Positions 22,446 to 36,421 of a DNA stretch of 64,000 bases are shown piece after piece. This stretch comes from Aquatica leii. Taxonomy: Eukaryota; Arthropoda; Insecta; Coleoptera; Lampyridae. Made by a program: the position numbers and the translations under genes. Where the stretch lies: the NCBI GenBank assembly GCA_035610365.1, contig CM069432.1, positions 230,662,532-230,726,531 on the forward strand. Reading direction: 5' to 3'. The notes below the pieces were generated by a model. It did no database searches. It was given only the letters and a program-made list of their open reading frames with translations, and was not told the origin of the DNA. Each line of letters begins with the position of its first letter. The first letter of the stretch is position 1.

Positions 22446-25400
22446 AGGATAGGTAATATAACGCAAGTAATTTTGATACATCAATTAATTATACATTGAA
22501 CTTTTGCTTAAAATAGTTTTAGTTTTATTATTATTATTTTTATATAAAGTTTAATATAGATTTCAGTTAATTTAAAAAGCGTGTAATAGTTTGACTCTTT
22601 TTGCACAAGGTACAATAATCAATCTATTTTGAAACAAGTGTACAAAAACACCGTTTGTGTCTTGTTTTGGCCAAGATTTTTTTGCATCATTTTTTATTAA
22701 ACAAAACATCTACGCAATCTACAAAGCCAAAAAAATTGAAAACTATACGTAATTGTATTAAAGCTTATATATGTTCCAATGTTTTTAAATGTAAATGTAC
22801 AATCTACTTGTTTTATTGTTTAATTATCATATAAACAAACATTATCGGTGGTTATTATATTTAAAGTTTAAAAATATTAATGTAAATATAAAACTTAATT
22901 ACTAAATTGTACTTTAAAAAACACTAAACTTTTTAATTACATATCTTTATTAAACGGTTTCTATTTCTGTAAAAATATTATTATCTAAATTTACATTAAA
23001 CTAATAAATGTAAATCTGTGAGAATCTAAAAGCATTAATTATTTTTTTGCAAAAAATGTGAAATACTTTGATTGATTTGTTATTGTTGTTCTTTTATAAT
23101 ATATTAAATTTAGTACGTATTGATCGAAAATTAAATATATTTTATTAATAAAAAGCCTGAAGTTTTTTTTTAATTACATAACTGTTGTTTGTTTTTACAC
23201 GCTAATTAATTTTTAAGTTTCAACAAACCAATTATTAGTGAAACTTATCTATTCAATCAACATTGCGATTTTATAGGCAATAAACGATAATTGTGTTAGC
23301 TTTTTTATTGTCTTTGAAATTCTATAGGTTTTAAAACAGCATTGAATACTAAACCTCTAAATTTTTTGTTACATAAAATTTATATTTTTGTTGCCTGTAT
23401 TAATAGTGCAAGTACTTTCTAAAAGCACTTCTGCTACTAGAATTAATGTGCAAATGAATTTCTTCCGATGGTGTTATAAACTTTTTATAAATAGTAACGA
23501 TAAGATTTATTGTCGTTGCACCAGATCATTATTTTAATCACACTTATTTTATTTAACGCGGATCTCGAGAACGAGTTTTTTGTCTTAACTTATTCAGTAA
23601 TATAGTTAATTAATATGCTTTGTCACACACCCTGATATTGTAGTAAAAGTTTAATGTATTTACATTTTTACTTGTATTTATGCCAAACCGCATGGGGTTG
23701 CTATAGTTTTAATAAAAAATTGTTGAAAAGCATCTGATAAAACCATCTAATCAATAAATAATTCATGTTTCGACAATCCGTATCAAAATTATCTACAGAG
23801 AACGTGCATACATATATATCCCATTGAGGTAAGTCGATTTATTAAAATTAAAATCGTGACCAAAATAAATGTAACCTTTGAGCAGTGAAACTTTTAAGCA
23901 ATTCATTACTTTTTTCTTGATTAAATACGATAAATACATTATAACCAACGCGACTACGTGAAAGCTTTAAAAGGAATGAAATGTAAATGATGCGGATTTG
24001 AAGAAAATTGCGGTTTTTTGTAAAAATCCGTTAGAAAATATATTGCTCGTGTCGATTACAGATTGACATCTAAATAGAGACGTACGAATCAATTCATTAC
24101 CTTGTTCAAAGAAATAATACAACATCTAAGCAGATATATGGTTAAATGGCAATGCATGTACGCTGATTGTTGAACGAAATGCACGCTGTGTTACAAATGT
24201 ATAACGTACATCTTACTAAATACTACAACAATATCCTTTAAAAAAATTTGAAAAAATAAATAAAAACGTAAACATAAACGTCGCTATAATCCAATTTTAC
24301 GATTATACAGTGTATATTGCCAAGCAACAATGCTTGTGTGTGGGCACAAAGAGGAGTAATTAGTCCACGTTGAATAATCTTAGTGTAAAAAATATCCTGC
24401 AGAGTACTTTTAGAAAAGCATAGATCTTGTTACAAAATAAACATAAAGAAGACTATTTAATATTTTACTACATGTTTGATTAGTTATTAGATCTTGATTA
24501 ATTACTTGGTAGATGCATCGTTTTATCGGCACTAGAAGGTAGCAAGATAAAAAATACTACGATTAATAACTTCAATAGAAAGTTTGAATTACTAATCTTA
24601 ACTACCTTAGCAAATACGCGGTTTCAAAATTTGCTACCTTAATTGTGCTTAATTGAGAAAAGTTTAAATACGTTTTAGTGGCTACTAAACGTAACGGAAG
24701 TGTTTATTTTGCGGCTCATTAAACAAATCAAAGAAGCACTTACAAGATATAAACATGAATCTTACTTTGAATTAACTACACTCGCCTGTTGCATATAAAT
24801 TAGGATCATCCTCGCCCCTCAGCGTAGTTATAAACTTTACCTACATTGTTTTAAATAAATAATTGTGTTTGTTTTTAATATTTAATCACTATCTAAATTT
24901 GCGAATGTTTAAAATGCAACTTAGGATAATATTCAATCAGCGCTTGTGTCATCCTTCAGTAGCAAGAAGAAAAAAAACACACAGGTGTTTTAATTTTTTT
25001 TAATGGACGTTTTGTAACGCGTTTTATTTTTTTTATCTTATTTGTTTGTATTAGATTACACTTTATTTTAACAAATAAATTATTAATTCTAAAAGCACAA
25101 TATGTATATAATGTAATATTTATAAGAACATTTGTACTAGTACAATTTTTTTGTATTTTAAATATTATCTTTAAACAAGCTTTAGTGTTATCAAGTTATT
25201 TTGCATTTGTTTAATCATATTTCTCCTTTTACTATGTTAATATATTATAAAACTTTAAGTTTATAAAACTTTTGTTTTAGGTTTAAAATTGGAAAGCTTC
25301 TATTTTTTAATATAATAGAAATATTGTTGAAATTTTTAAATTTTGTTTACAATATGGTAATTTGTTTATGTTCTTAACACAGAAAACTTGGATAAAATCC

Positions 25401-25473
25401 TTAAAAGTGTAACGTATTAAATAATTTGAATAATCACAAAATCCTGACTCAAACAAAAATGCACCAGCTAGCT
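22446..25473. other. Long very AT-rich stretch without genes
   Basis: About 3 kb with homopolymer runs and no coding segment, element end or tandem array I can support. Around 22500-23230 is especially AT-rich. Confidence 0.5.
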
Positions 25474-26292
25474 TGATTACATTTATTTATATACAAGAAC
25501 ACAAAAAAATATATTATATAAAACAATAAAACACATTTACAAATTATATTAAGGTAATTCTATCTATCGTAACTGTCAAATTTCATAATTTTAATTTGAA
25601 AACTTAAATTCTAAGTTTTGGACGCCACAATATTTTTTAGAATCAAACTGAGAGTAAATATTTAAACCCGAAAAGATTTTATAAAACATAAAGAAAAAGA
25701 AAAGAAACCTATTTACATATTTAATTGTACCTAACGTCAAGTACAAAAATTCAGATTTAAGAATAAGTTCAAGTTGCGCGAGTCGATGATCTTGCAGTGC
25801 GGTTTATGACGTGTTCAATTTCTAATTCAGGCAATGACGCAATATTGCACAATGTTCGAAATCCGTATTTAAAATTTCCAAATTTTCCGCATTTATCCTG
25901 ATTGATCTAATATTTGTACAGATCCAATAAACAGAATATTGTAAAATAAACTCATATATCATATAATAATCTTCAATTAGCCACAAATCAAAAAACAAAA
26001 ACAAACAACAGATTACAACGAAAAGCGGAATATTTACACAACAAAAATCAAAATCTACAGTTGGAATTTTATCATGTGGGCAGTTTCTGCAATTTTAGCA
26101 GGACGAAAACGTCCTTTCGCGACAAGAGCCGCAACCAAGATGGTTGATGACTTAAGAAGAAGGCTAAAAACACTTGTGCAATGCGTATATGCATTGCGCA
26201 AGAATTTACAAATACAGTAAATACAAAAATTCTAATCCAAATCAGAAGTATTCGGTCCAAAAAATGTGCTCGGTACACACGCTACTAAGTCA
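25474..26292 (+). repeat. Left LTR-like repeat (819 bp)
   Basis: Aligns with 27800-28620 in blocks: the first 145 bp, a block around the ATTTGTACAGATCCAATAAA motif, and the last 280 bp including CTTTCGCGACAAGAGCCG. About 270 bp (25620-25890) have no counterpart in the right copy. Confidence 0.7.
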
Positions 26293-27799
26293 AAAATTAA
26301 AAAAAACAAATATTTGTCGGAGAAGAACTTAAAATCGGAAAACGGATGTATCAATAGGACTAACTTTACAGTTATCGGAATCATATGAAACAATTGGAAC
26401 AGAAAATTCTCGGATCATACATACAGCAAACATTCTCAAATATCAATTCATGGAGCGCTCTTTGCAAAATAAAAAAAAAACCTACTAGTGAATTCTAAAG
26501 ATGCCGTAGGAAAAGAACATAACAGATGATCTAATATCAAATTTCAAAAATACTGAACGCAAAATTTTTTCAAACGTAATAAAAACAAAAAAAATCTAGA
26601 AAAAGAAATACCCTTTAATACACTAAAACAAAAATGTACAAACAAAAATAGAACTAATTTAAGATCACTAGTCTGTCTCATTGATGATAGGAAATCTAAG
26701 AAGAGAGAACTTCTGAGATTCACGGCATCCACTCATAATGTTGTAAATCCACAACAGAATTACCAAAAAATACAAATAAACAAACATAAACAATCGTTAA
26801 ATTAACACAATAATGCAAAAAAACTATTACATAATAACCAAACGAAACAAAACAAATTACGAAAATTTTCTTTTAAATCCTTAACCTACAAATTTCTAGA
26901 AGTGTTACCGTTTGTATCTTCCAATTGGTAAACCAAGTGAGAAAGAATTTTAATAACTCTACATCTAATGTAAAAAAAAAACTAAAAAACAAGAAACGTA
27001 AACAAAAACACAAGAAACGTCGAACTGTACAAAACTATACTAACGTACACATATTATCAACAAGAAATAACAGTTCATATTTCTTAAAATATATGATCAG
27101 TGATTTAAGATCCTGAAGAAGCAGCTTTTAAACAATATAAAACTTACAATGACATAAAACACAAGACAAAACATATTCATGTGAACCCTGTGTTTTCTTT
27201 CAAATTCATTTTACAAATCGTATTCGTAACCTGACAAAAAAATCTTTTTTAAGATCTTAATAGAACAAAATCAAACTAATTTCAACTTAATGTTTAATAC
27301 ATGGTACCATAACAAACCAATACCAGAAAATGAAAGCTTAGAAGAAACGTAAGCAGAAAAATTCATTTTTCTAAATGCAAAAGACGAGAATTCACAAAAG
27401 CACACACTACAATGAAGACATTCATTCATTTTGAAATCATACGAATCGGTATGTAAAACGGAAGACACAAAAGTTCAAACATAATTCATTACTCTTCAAA
27501 TAATCTAGCTCTATATTCAGAAAATTTAAAATGTCTAAACGAAATCGAAAATACTGTAGTAGTATACAAAAAACAATTCCAAATCACAACAACACTAATC
27601 GTATCACAAATTAAAAATCCAAATCTATAACGAAGTCCAGATCAATCACATCAAACGTAATATTTCAAATTGTCTCGTAAACTTTAATTGAACGTAATTT
27701 ACCTTTTTGTTTAAACAAGTGACAAATCTTACCTAACATATTACCATACTATACAAAACAAAAATAAAAACATTAAAAAAATCATAACTAAAAAAAGAG

Positions 27800-28620
27800 T
27801 GATTAAATTTATTTATATACAAGAACACAAAAGAATATATTACATAGAGCAATGAAACAAATTTACAAATTATATTAGGCTCATGGGTATTCTATCGTAA
27901 ATGTCAAATTTCATAATTTTAATTTGAAAACTTTAATTTTAGACTCAAATTTATTCTGATTAATCTAATATTTGTACAGATCCAATAAACAGAATATCGT
28001 AAAACAACTTAACATGTGATAATATTTAATTATCCATAATTCAAATCAAATTATTTCGGACGTAACACATAAATAATTGTAGATTTTAAACCATAAAAAT
28101 CGTAAACCATACGAAAATTCTTCGAGAAAACGACGTTGTGACTAACATCAAACGTTCATCGTAAATCGTATTCGCATTTCAAAAACCAAAATCCAAAAAC
28201 TGTATATGTACGTACGTATCCAAACTAAATTTTTGTAACCATAAACAAAATCACACCTACACAAATCAATAAGCGTCGTATAAAAAAACGTCGTACGTAA
28301 AAAAACTAAAACGCTACATAACGCGTAAGAACAAAGAAAAAAAACTTACCTTTAGCTAATTACAGGTTCTTCTCATAACGACGATCGCGCAACAGATTAC
28401 AACCAAAAGCGGAATATTTACACACAAAAAGCAAATTTTAACATGTGGACATGTTCTGCAGTTTTATGCAGGACGAAAATGTTCTTTCGCGACAAGAGCC
28501 GTTCCCAAGGTGGTTGATGACTTAAAAACAAGGCTGCAAATGCAGTGAATACAAAAATATTAATTAAAATCAGAAGTATTCGATCGAAAAAAAATTACTC
28601 GTTACAAAAGCTCTTAGTCA
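27800..28620 (+). repeat. Right LTR-like repeat (821 bp)
   Basis: Matches the left repeat at both ends and in the middle. About 350 bp (28035-28385) have no counterpart in the left copy. The near-equal length is therefore accidental: each copy kept a different part of a longer ancestor. Confidence 0.7.
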
Positions 28621-28985
28621 GGCTGAAATAATATGCAAGTTTGAAATGTATCTTGGTCACTATTATTTATATGCTCACAGCCTTATTTTTGACAATTTAT
28701 CTAATCTTAAATTATATTATTATATAAGTATAAACCATTGCAGTAAAAATTTTTTTCAAACCCTGTGACTGTCATAAAATAAACGTTTTTTTTTAATTTT
28801 ATGTGTTTTTATCTTTTGTTTTTTTAGACTTAAGTCTTTTAATTTTTGTTTTTTTGTTTATATTTTTGTCGTGTTATTTTTTATTTTCATTATTTTCTGT
28901 GTGAAAATAAACTACGGAGCGCAATATTTTCTGTTTTTATCCCTCTTTGACTCTTGCTGTTGCGAGCAGAATAGTATTACTGCAA
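28621..28985. other. No recognisable gene
   Basis: T-rich DNA, about 365 bp, nothing supported. Confidence 0.4.
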
Positions 28986-29430
28986 GAAAGACATGTCATT
29001 TATTCGTGGAATAAGGGAAAAATTTGCACTCGTTTACGAAAAAAATTGTCGCCAGTCAAGGCCGAGAGATTATCAGTAATGTTATAAATTTTATGAAGGA
29101 AGCTGATCTGTGTAAACTAATAACACGTTTCAAAAGCTATAGAGATAAGGCAATAGCTGCAACACGATATTTCTGAAAACACATGCAAAAATATTTTAAA
29201 AATGGAAAAAAGCATTTTCATTGACGAATAAAAACATATTATAGAAATTCTAAATACGCATTGGCATCTAGTTCCGAAGAATTCATTCGTCGTCATAATT
29301 TTTACATAGTTGAACAAAAGCCTAAAGGCTTTGGCTTTATTTTTCTGTGCTCCATCTGTTTTTCTTAATAAACAAAATTTGCTTTTCCCTTTTGGTAGCC
29401 TTCTATAGAGCATAACCTGTACTTGCATTT
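28986..29430 (+). pseudogene. N-terminal fragment of an IS630/Tc1/mariner-class transposase
   Basis: The plus-strand reading SQGREIISNVINFMKEADL is followed by FKSYRDKAIAATR, then, one frame over, ISENTCKNILKMEKSI. This is the helix-turn-helix start of the insect DDE transposase group whose larger copy lies on the minus strand at 36.8-38.0 kb (there around IIRNGINFFDKQKAAGQWIY). Only the DNA-binding part remains; the catalytic domain is absent and the rest decays into AT-rich sequence. The minus-strand 103-codon frame over the same bases (29117-29428) is a shadow. Confidence 0.5.
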
Positions 29431-30989
29431 GATGTCACGTTTTTAAATTTCTTTAAAAGAGCAATTTTTAAGCTTTATTTTATATTTTCTTAGTTGTTTT
29501 GCTGCCTCATTATAATATGTTTTTTCTTGTCTTGTTGTTTGTCAGATTTTCATAAGACGTTTATTTAGATTTTATCTCGATTAACTGACGGACAATTCAT
29601 ATTTCTTTCTTATTTTGATTGGTGGTGATGTTGCTTTGCAAGTTGTGTTACAAGCTTTAGGTCTTACGAACCTTGCACGGCCAACTCACACAGTCGGAGA
29701 TAGGGGAGGTTCAAGTACATAATAATTAAGGGCGCCAGATCATTTATAATTAACACTTCTGCCTCGATCAAGACAGACGGTCCAAACTTGTAACGAATTT
29801 TTAGGTTCGTAATCCTTGTTATTCTGGTGTTCGGGTAACCACAATTAAAAGAAAAAGGTATGTTACCATAAAAGCAAGATTAACAGGTATAAAAACTTTA
29901 ATTTGGTAACGTAGAATATTAACAAGAGTATATCTAATTCTCAATTCATAAATGCCAGAAGTACCGGCAACACACAATACATAGGTTACGTCGAAGCGAA
30001 TAGCGAAGAAAATTTCGTAATAAATATCGTTTGTACACAGCATGCGATACACACAAAATGAGTAATGAAATTACCTTAATGGTATTGCAACAATAATCGT
30101 AATTACGAAAATTAACCTAAACAAAAGTTCCGTGAGTGACTTTTCTGACAGCGAAAAAAATAATTAAATAAACTTACCCACAATCCAGTACCTACTTGCG
30201 CGAAGAAAACGTTTTCCCCGGTCAGTGAGCCTGGAATAGATATTGAATATCAAATCGTGTCAACACAATAACTCACGAAGATAGGAAGCTACAAAATCCT
30301 TAATAATAATAAAGGAAATAAGATATAAAAACCCGTTGTATCGAATGCTGTTATGTGCGATTACGAGGTGGGTATCGCAATCGACTGGCGTATAAGAAAT
30401 AACAACTCAAAGGCAAATGCTGGTCAAGACTTCGTTTTTGTTGTGGATAATATGCCTTCCAGAATCTAAAGCGTTCGGTAACGGTATTTATCAATAGTAT
30501 TAATTCTTCATTGTTCTTTTATTAAATCGTACATGTGGTCAAAGCGTGACGAAACGGCTATCAAATTAATAAAGAAATTACAAAAGAATCCGAACAAACC
30601 GGATGCAAATATCTTACCCTGTGCCGAATACATTACGTTACATTCGTAATTAACTTATAATTTCCTGTCCATCACAGTGGATGTACTAATAAAATTTTGG
30701 ATTAGGTCAATTCACAACGACACCGACCATCTCACGTAGTTGACAGCTTCAAAATGGATTCCGCAACATGTCAGTAACCAGAAAGATCGGCAAAGGGCAT
30801 CAAAACCGGAATCTAATTTTAATTCGATATATAGGGTATTACGTTATGAAAGTTTCGCACGTAACAGCTGTCCTTTGAATTAATTTAGTGTATTTGTGAA
30901 CTTATCTTTTAGTTTTTTCTTAGTCTTGAGTGACATTTTAAAGTTTACATTTTTGCCTTTTCATTCTTTAAATTATTCCCATTAGTTTT
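29431..30989. other. Unassigned, less AT-rich stretch
   Basis: About 1.5 kb with somewhat higher GC than its surroundings. GGCGCCAGATC at 29731-29741 is shared with 54699-54709. No coding segment was recognised; the 77-codon minus frame at 29819-30052 is hydrophobic and motif-free. Confidence 0.4.
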
Positions 30990-31345
30990 CCGATTTTAAT
31001 GTTTAATGGAATGTTTTTTTTTTAATATTCCTGAGTAAATGGTGGCTATTACCGGATTATGATCAGATGCTATGTCACAATTGAGTTTATTGTTCAAACA
31101 TCTAGGTCCAAATTTCTTGGTAACAGAATTTTAGGCAGTCAGGCATTTTTTTTAGTTCTGCTGGCCAGTAGGTTCGTTTAGAACTAAAAATATGATTAAG
31201 ATGCGGTTCTTAAATAACATCATAGAAGACTTCCTACTAGGAATCTATTATCGCGTTTTTAAAAAAGTTAATAGAACGTCTCCTTGTTGGCGGAATAATT
31301 TGGCGGACACCAAAATGTGATTGAATCTGGAAGAAAAGTTTTTCT
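30990..31345 (-). pseudogene. Non-LTR retrotransposon endonuclease fragment (Jockey type)
   Basis: Minus-strand reading gives HFGVRQIIPPTRRRSINFFK, then FSSKRTYWPAELKKMPDCLK, then a degraded C-terminal block with SGNSHHLL where the family has a SSDHSPV motif, so the catalytic Asp-His pair is damaged. The THWGS.., PTYWP..P-D-x-LDF and SDHSPV order is that of the apurinic-type endonuclease of Jockey-clade ORF2 proteins. Several stops are present. No reverse transcriptase follows directly. Confidence 0.6.
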
Positions 31346-33119
31346 ATTTTATTTAACAAGTGATGCTTTATTAATTTTCTTCTGATTGCCGAGGAACTAC
31401 CCCTAGCGTGTCATTTAGTATCTAGGTGGGCAGCATTGTAAACTGTGTAATACGGTATTTTTAAACTTGTGTTAAATGACTTTCTTATTATAAAAGAATA
31501 TTTATTTCATTTTGCAATAAGCAGAACTCTATTTTATACTTATAAATTATACTGCCATTTGCATTCCATAAGACAATTTAGCATAGTTCTTCCCTTTTAC
31601 TTTTTGTATTATTTGGCTATCACAATTTTTTAGCTAGGGTCATTATTTATGTATTGGTTTGAATAATAATTTGAAGTAAAATTCACACCGTCACCGGTTA
31701 TACGCCGGCACTGTCACCAACACTTAATTAACAGTTACAAAAAAGAAAAGTGCGAACGAAGAGAATTGTCACTTTGTTATTTTGTACTTTGTTTTCGTTG
31801 CATTCGCTAAATTTTATTCAAACGCTTTCTTCTAAACCGTGAGTAATTCTTCTTTATACTTAAATTTCAGCGTTAGCCATTCCCTTTACGTTCTAGCATT
31901 GATGCTATATAAAGATTGGGCAATACTCTGACATAATTAAGCAATTTAGTGGATTATATCAGCGGTTGCAGGTAAAATTTGTTAAGATAACGGCAGCCAT
32001 GTTACTTCAATACTATAAAAATTTTTTTAGCAAATCTTTTAGAGTTTGAGACAGCTCTCTCTTCTCATAAATTTTATACCGAAGAAATTCTGTTTCTTGC
32101 TATCCATGTAGAATGATCTAGTAACCTCTAGAAGTTATTTTATGGAAGTTCGTTTAAACATCAGTCAAACTTATCGACAAACATCTGAACAATAACTGTC
32201 TTAATTGCATTTTATAATTTTATATTTTCAGCTTTTAGCTTGCGTTAACTAATTAATTTTATTTTACCGTATTAATATTTTTTTAAATTTATAACATGTA
32301 AATTTCAAAGGATCTTAACATTTATGTTATACAGCTGTCGTATGTACGCTGACCTAACATTCGTCAAGTTTCTTTCAATCAATTTGATTGTAATTAAGCC
32401 AAATTTAGGCACCAATCGTCCTACGTAAGCTTATTTACTACGCTTTTTGTTGATTATAAATACTTAAGGAGTAGTGAATGCTACTACTCGAAACTAAGAA
32501 ACTTTAGTGGGGTAAGTTTTTGCATATTTTCTTTCTTTAAGCGGTATTACTAATTCCATTTATCGATTTGTAGTGTGTCACGACTGCACCTAAGATGATT
32601 AATTGCTCGATCAAATTTGAAGTTTGCGGTGATTACTAGTCATTCGGTTTGCTATTAAAAATCTGTAAATCCTTGGATTTGCTATTCAACTTAATTCACC
32701 AAAGTGGCCACATAGTAATTATTTTGGGTGCTATTAACCACTTTAAATTTTTATACTTACTGCCAAAATAAACTTCGTAGTATATAAAAAATAACAGTTT
32801 GTTCATGATATTGTTTGCTATTAAACTCTTTAGATTTTTATAATTGATGTTAATCAGATTAGTAATCGTACATGTTACTGTTAGAGAAATATATATTCAC
32901 TTTTTACATTGTTCTTGCTAATTTTCTTCTTCTATTTTCATAAGCTGTCGTATTGTGTTGTGGTATTCTCAGCTGCTCACCTACTATTAACACTACGCGT
33001 TGTTGTCACTTATCCATTATTAACAAAGTATGATTTACCAAAACAGAGGATTTTATAAATATAAATAGATGGAAATGCTTGTATATTCTGTAGGAAATAT
33101 AAATAATCTATTAATATTA
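31346..33119. other. No recognisable gene
   Basis: About 1.8 kb AT-rich. An imperfect CCGG-bounded hairpin lies at 31695-31715. Nothing else supported. Confidence 0.4.
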
Positions 33120-36100
33120 GCATACCTTCCCTAGATTGCTAAATTGTTTGCCAGGTGGGCGTATACCATCCCATAGTAGGGGCTTATAAGACCCTTTAAA
33201 GATAAGCAATCTCTTAGTTGATAAATTGCGTAATATAATTTGGACAGCTTTTTGCCACGAAATTACAATGGGATTTCCATTTTAGCTCCATATCCATTTC
33301 TATTCTAAGGAATTTTGTAACGCCACTAAATTTTACAAAAATGCTTTCATAATTGCGTAAATACTCTGATTTATGTTCTTTTTCGAGTAAATAACTATCA
33401 CGGCATTTAATATTAAATTGTTTTTGTTGTACTAATCACTCATTTCATTAAATACTAATCCGATTTTTTTAATAAGCTCATTTTCTGATTTTGACAAAAT
33501 GACTACAGAACCATCGTCCTAATACAGTATCACAAATCCATGACTAAGTTTCCTAGGAAGATAATTGATAAATAACAGGAACCAGAGTGGTTCTCATACA
33601 GATCCCTGTGGGACTTAAATTTCTCTGTCAAAGTAATCTGACTTCGTGCCACTATATTTTGTTATATTAAAGTGTTTTGGTATGATTTTCGTACCGTATA
33701 AGTCTAGGAACGCCCACTTTTCGCTACATCGAGAGTGGTAGCTGTCAATTGGGGTAAAACCATTTTTGCGGTACGTACGTGCCCGGCGAGGCTTTCGTTT
33801 CTAAATATTCACGCGCATCGGCGTTATAAATGGGTGTAGTACTCTTGTTGCTTATGTGAATGTCTTTTTGGACTAAGAACTGATTTTTTTTGCGATTTAA
33901 TTTGACTGTTACGTAATTGTCATTAGGAATACCCACACGTATTCGATTAATGCGGAGTCATTAACACCTGGTAGTTCACATTGGGAAAATTTTTATGATG
34001 ATGTCACAATCCACAATGTAGTGAAAAGTGTGTTACACCTATGTTGATTAAGGATATCAAAATTTTCAATGAATCACTACAATTATAACCGTATTGGAGG
34101 GCTCACTAACCGAAATATCAATATTACTCTGGAAGAAACTTTGCGCATCTGTTATTTTTGTCATAGATTGTATGAAGCGAATGGAATTTATTTGTGATAA
34201 CGTTATATGTATGTCATTGTTTATTTCAGCAAATTTTAAAAAAATTTGGAAAAGGTGCCACTAGCACTGCATACTTCGACGGAAAAAATAAATTGTAAGT
34301 ATTGTGTATTTCCTATTCTAATTTTTTTTATCTACGTTGAAAGTCGTTTGCAGGTTCGACTGTACGTACATATTAAGTTGTTGTCACAATTAACTACAAA
34401 ACTTTTTTTGTGTGTAATATAGTATTAAAGGGTGGGCTCTGGTTATTTAATTATTGAGATATTGCACATTTGTATATTTACCAATGTAAATTTGTACTTT
34501 TGTAATGTAAAAGTTAGACCGACAAGTTTAATTTTCTGTACGACGTGTTGTCCAACCGAAGAAGGCATGCATTAACAATTATTGTCTGTGATTTATACTT
34601 ACATACTAGCAATTGATTGCATCTTGCTTTTCCTTCTGTGATAATATAAAATAAACTTGTGTTACAACTTGTGTGAAGTCATTTTTTCTCTTTCAGTCTT
34701 GGATAGATTTAAAAGGTGTCTTCCATTCCAGTTTCTAACCGTTTTGGTGCCTTTTTAATCTGATTTTATAATTAGCACATCAAGACCTGCGATCCGCCTA
34801 CCGATTCAACTGAGTTAGTCGCCAGCAATAAACTTACGAGAAAATGCTCGTAACAATTTCAATAAAATTCTCCTTTTCGATACGATGAAACCCACTTGGA
34901 TACAACCCCACGTATACTATACGTTTCTAATTTTTTAATCAAAAATTCAAAGTTTACCTTATCAAAAGCTTTTTTGGAATCAAAAACTTTTGTCAATTTT
35001 GTTGGCAACTTTTTGTGTGAATTTGTACCAGGCAGTTTCAAAGCTTTTTCCTGTTCTAAGACCGTGTCAACATGTAGTTATTAAATTGTGTTTATTAAGA
35101 CACTTTTTTCAAAAATTTTTTTAATTACGTTCAGCTGTGTAATTATTTATATCTGATTTTTTTTCCTTTAGATAGCGGAATGACGTTTACACTTTGAAAT
35201 CTTATCAAAAAAATTCTACAATTTATGGAACAATTAAGAATGTTTTTCAACTGGTATTCTATTTCTTCAATAATAACTTTGAGAACTTTGACTTCATATT
35301 AATCGGCACATGACCAAAGATGAGAAGATAAAGTTCGTAGTTATTGTGCAAGAAAGTGACATCTTATTATTAAAATGAAATTGTTTTGCCGTTGATATTC
35401 AAATAAAATATCTGTTTATTAGATTTCTTTGAATCAATTACAATTTTAACAATATTGTACGTTTCATTGTTAACATTCTTCGACTTATTTATGTTATCTT
35501 CAAAATATAAACGCTTCATTTGTTTTACTTTTCGTTTAAAACAGATTTTTTTGAGTTTATATACATTTGCCAATTCTTTTCTGTATAAATCACTTTTAAC
35601 CATTGACTGTAATTCTTTCAAATACAACGACTCTCGTCTGACCTTTTTATTTACACAACCTTCATTATTTCTCATATTTTTTCTTTTTTCAGAAACCTTA
35701 ACTCTATAATAATAATATTTTAATGTTTCAATTAAAATTTTTACTAATAGGTTAAGATTTTTCAATTTACTTAAATATTTAAATCTGTCTTTATGTCTTC
35801 TTTAAGTTTTATAATTAAATTTTGCTTAATAACTCGAAATAAACATTTGTTTCTCTGGCCAGGTTGCCTTCTGATTGTACTACTAATTTCAACAATTTGA
35901 TCCGCAATCCACATTAATGCAGCTGTTTAGCAGTTTTCCAAATCTTCAGTAACGAATACATAGTCTAAACATGAACATGGACACTGTTAATATTTGTAAA
36001 ACACCTTGCTTGCTCCTGTATTAACATTTTACAATTAAATGAGTCTAATATGTGTAATAGAGCAAGTTTGTTAAGAAAGTCTTGTAAAAAACCAATAATT

Positions 36101-36265
36101 TGGTCTCCCATAATTAAAGAACCTTCTTTGCTCAGTTTCATAATATTGTCCAATATCTTTTAAATCGCCGGAGGGTAACCTATAAATGCAAATAATATGA
36201 ACAATATTTTTCTCAAGTTTAACACTACAGACTTCACAATCACGTTTTTTTACCCAGCTATTCAT
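33120..36265 (-). pseudogene. Non-LTR retrotransposon ORF2 (endonuclease plus reverse transcriptase), split
   Basis: In minus-strand order: endonuclease pieces at 36265-35965 (CEVCSVKLEKNIVHIICIYR, LPSGDLKD, then SLIMGDQIIGF, where a family MGDFN motif has lost its Asn). Next a Lys-rich linker at 35765-35370. Then reverse-transcriptase motif A at 35041-34859 (VFDSKKAFDKVNFEFLIKKL). After about 1.1 kb of unrelated sequence the RT resumes at 33720-33130 with VPQGSV..EPLWFLLFIN, the catalytic Y-A-DD box read as Y-stop-DD, and LSKSENELIKKIGLVFNEMS. Stops and frameshifts throughout show it is inactive. Role in life: nicks DNA and copies RNA at the nick. The two RT parts could belong to two elements of the same family. 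Confidence 0.7.
33740..34858. other. Sequence interrupting the RT; one unassigned open frame
   Basis: About 1.1 kb that separates the two reverse-transcriptase halves. On the minus strand a 70-codon frame (33745-33957) of normal amino-acid variety ends TYVPQKWFYPN; I do not recognise it. On the plus strand a 65-bp stretch (34230-34294) is bounded by TTTCAG and GTAAGT and is open, so it could be an exon. No terminal repeats or target duplication were found that would define an insertion. Confidence 0.35.
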
Positions 36266-36421
36266 ACATGTTTTTTACAAACATAATCCTTCTCTACAAA
36301 ATGTTTCTACTCCATCGGTTGATATAAACACCTAGCACAATATGAAATTAGTCTAAAGTTTGTTATTTTTGGGTACTCGATATCACTGTTTAATAACCAG
36401 TGTTCGGTCAATAGCAAAATA

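Larger units (their letters stand above)
25474..28620 (+). mobile_element. LTR-flanked element, degenerate, 3.15 kb
   Basis: Two direct repeats that begin TGATTA and end TAAGTCA / TTAGTCA (TG...CA ends) enclose 1.5 kb. A purine tract AAAAAAAGAG at 27790-27799 lies directly before the right repeat, fitting a polypurine tract in plus orientation. Possible 4-bp flanks AGCT (left) and GGCT (right) differ by one base. The interior is A-rich on the plus strand and has no recognisable gag or pol; the longest coding-like piece is a Lys-rich frame at 26925-27116. A primer-binding site after the left repeat is not apparent. It is probably a non-autonomous or badly decayed LTR retrotransposon. Confidence 0.65.
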
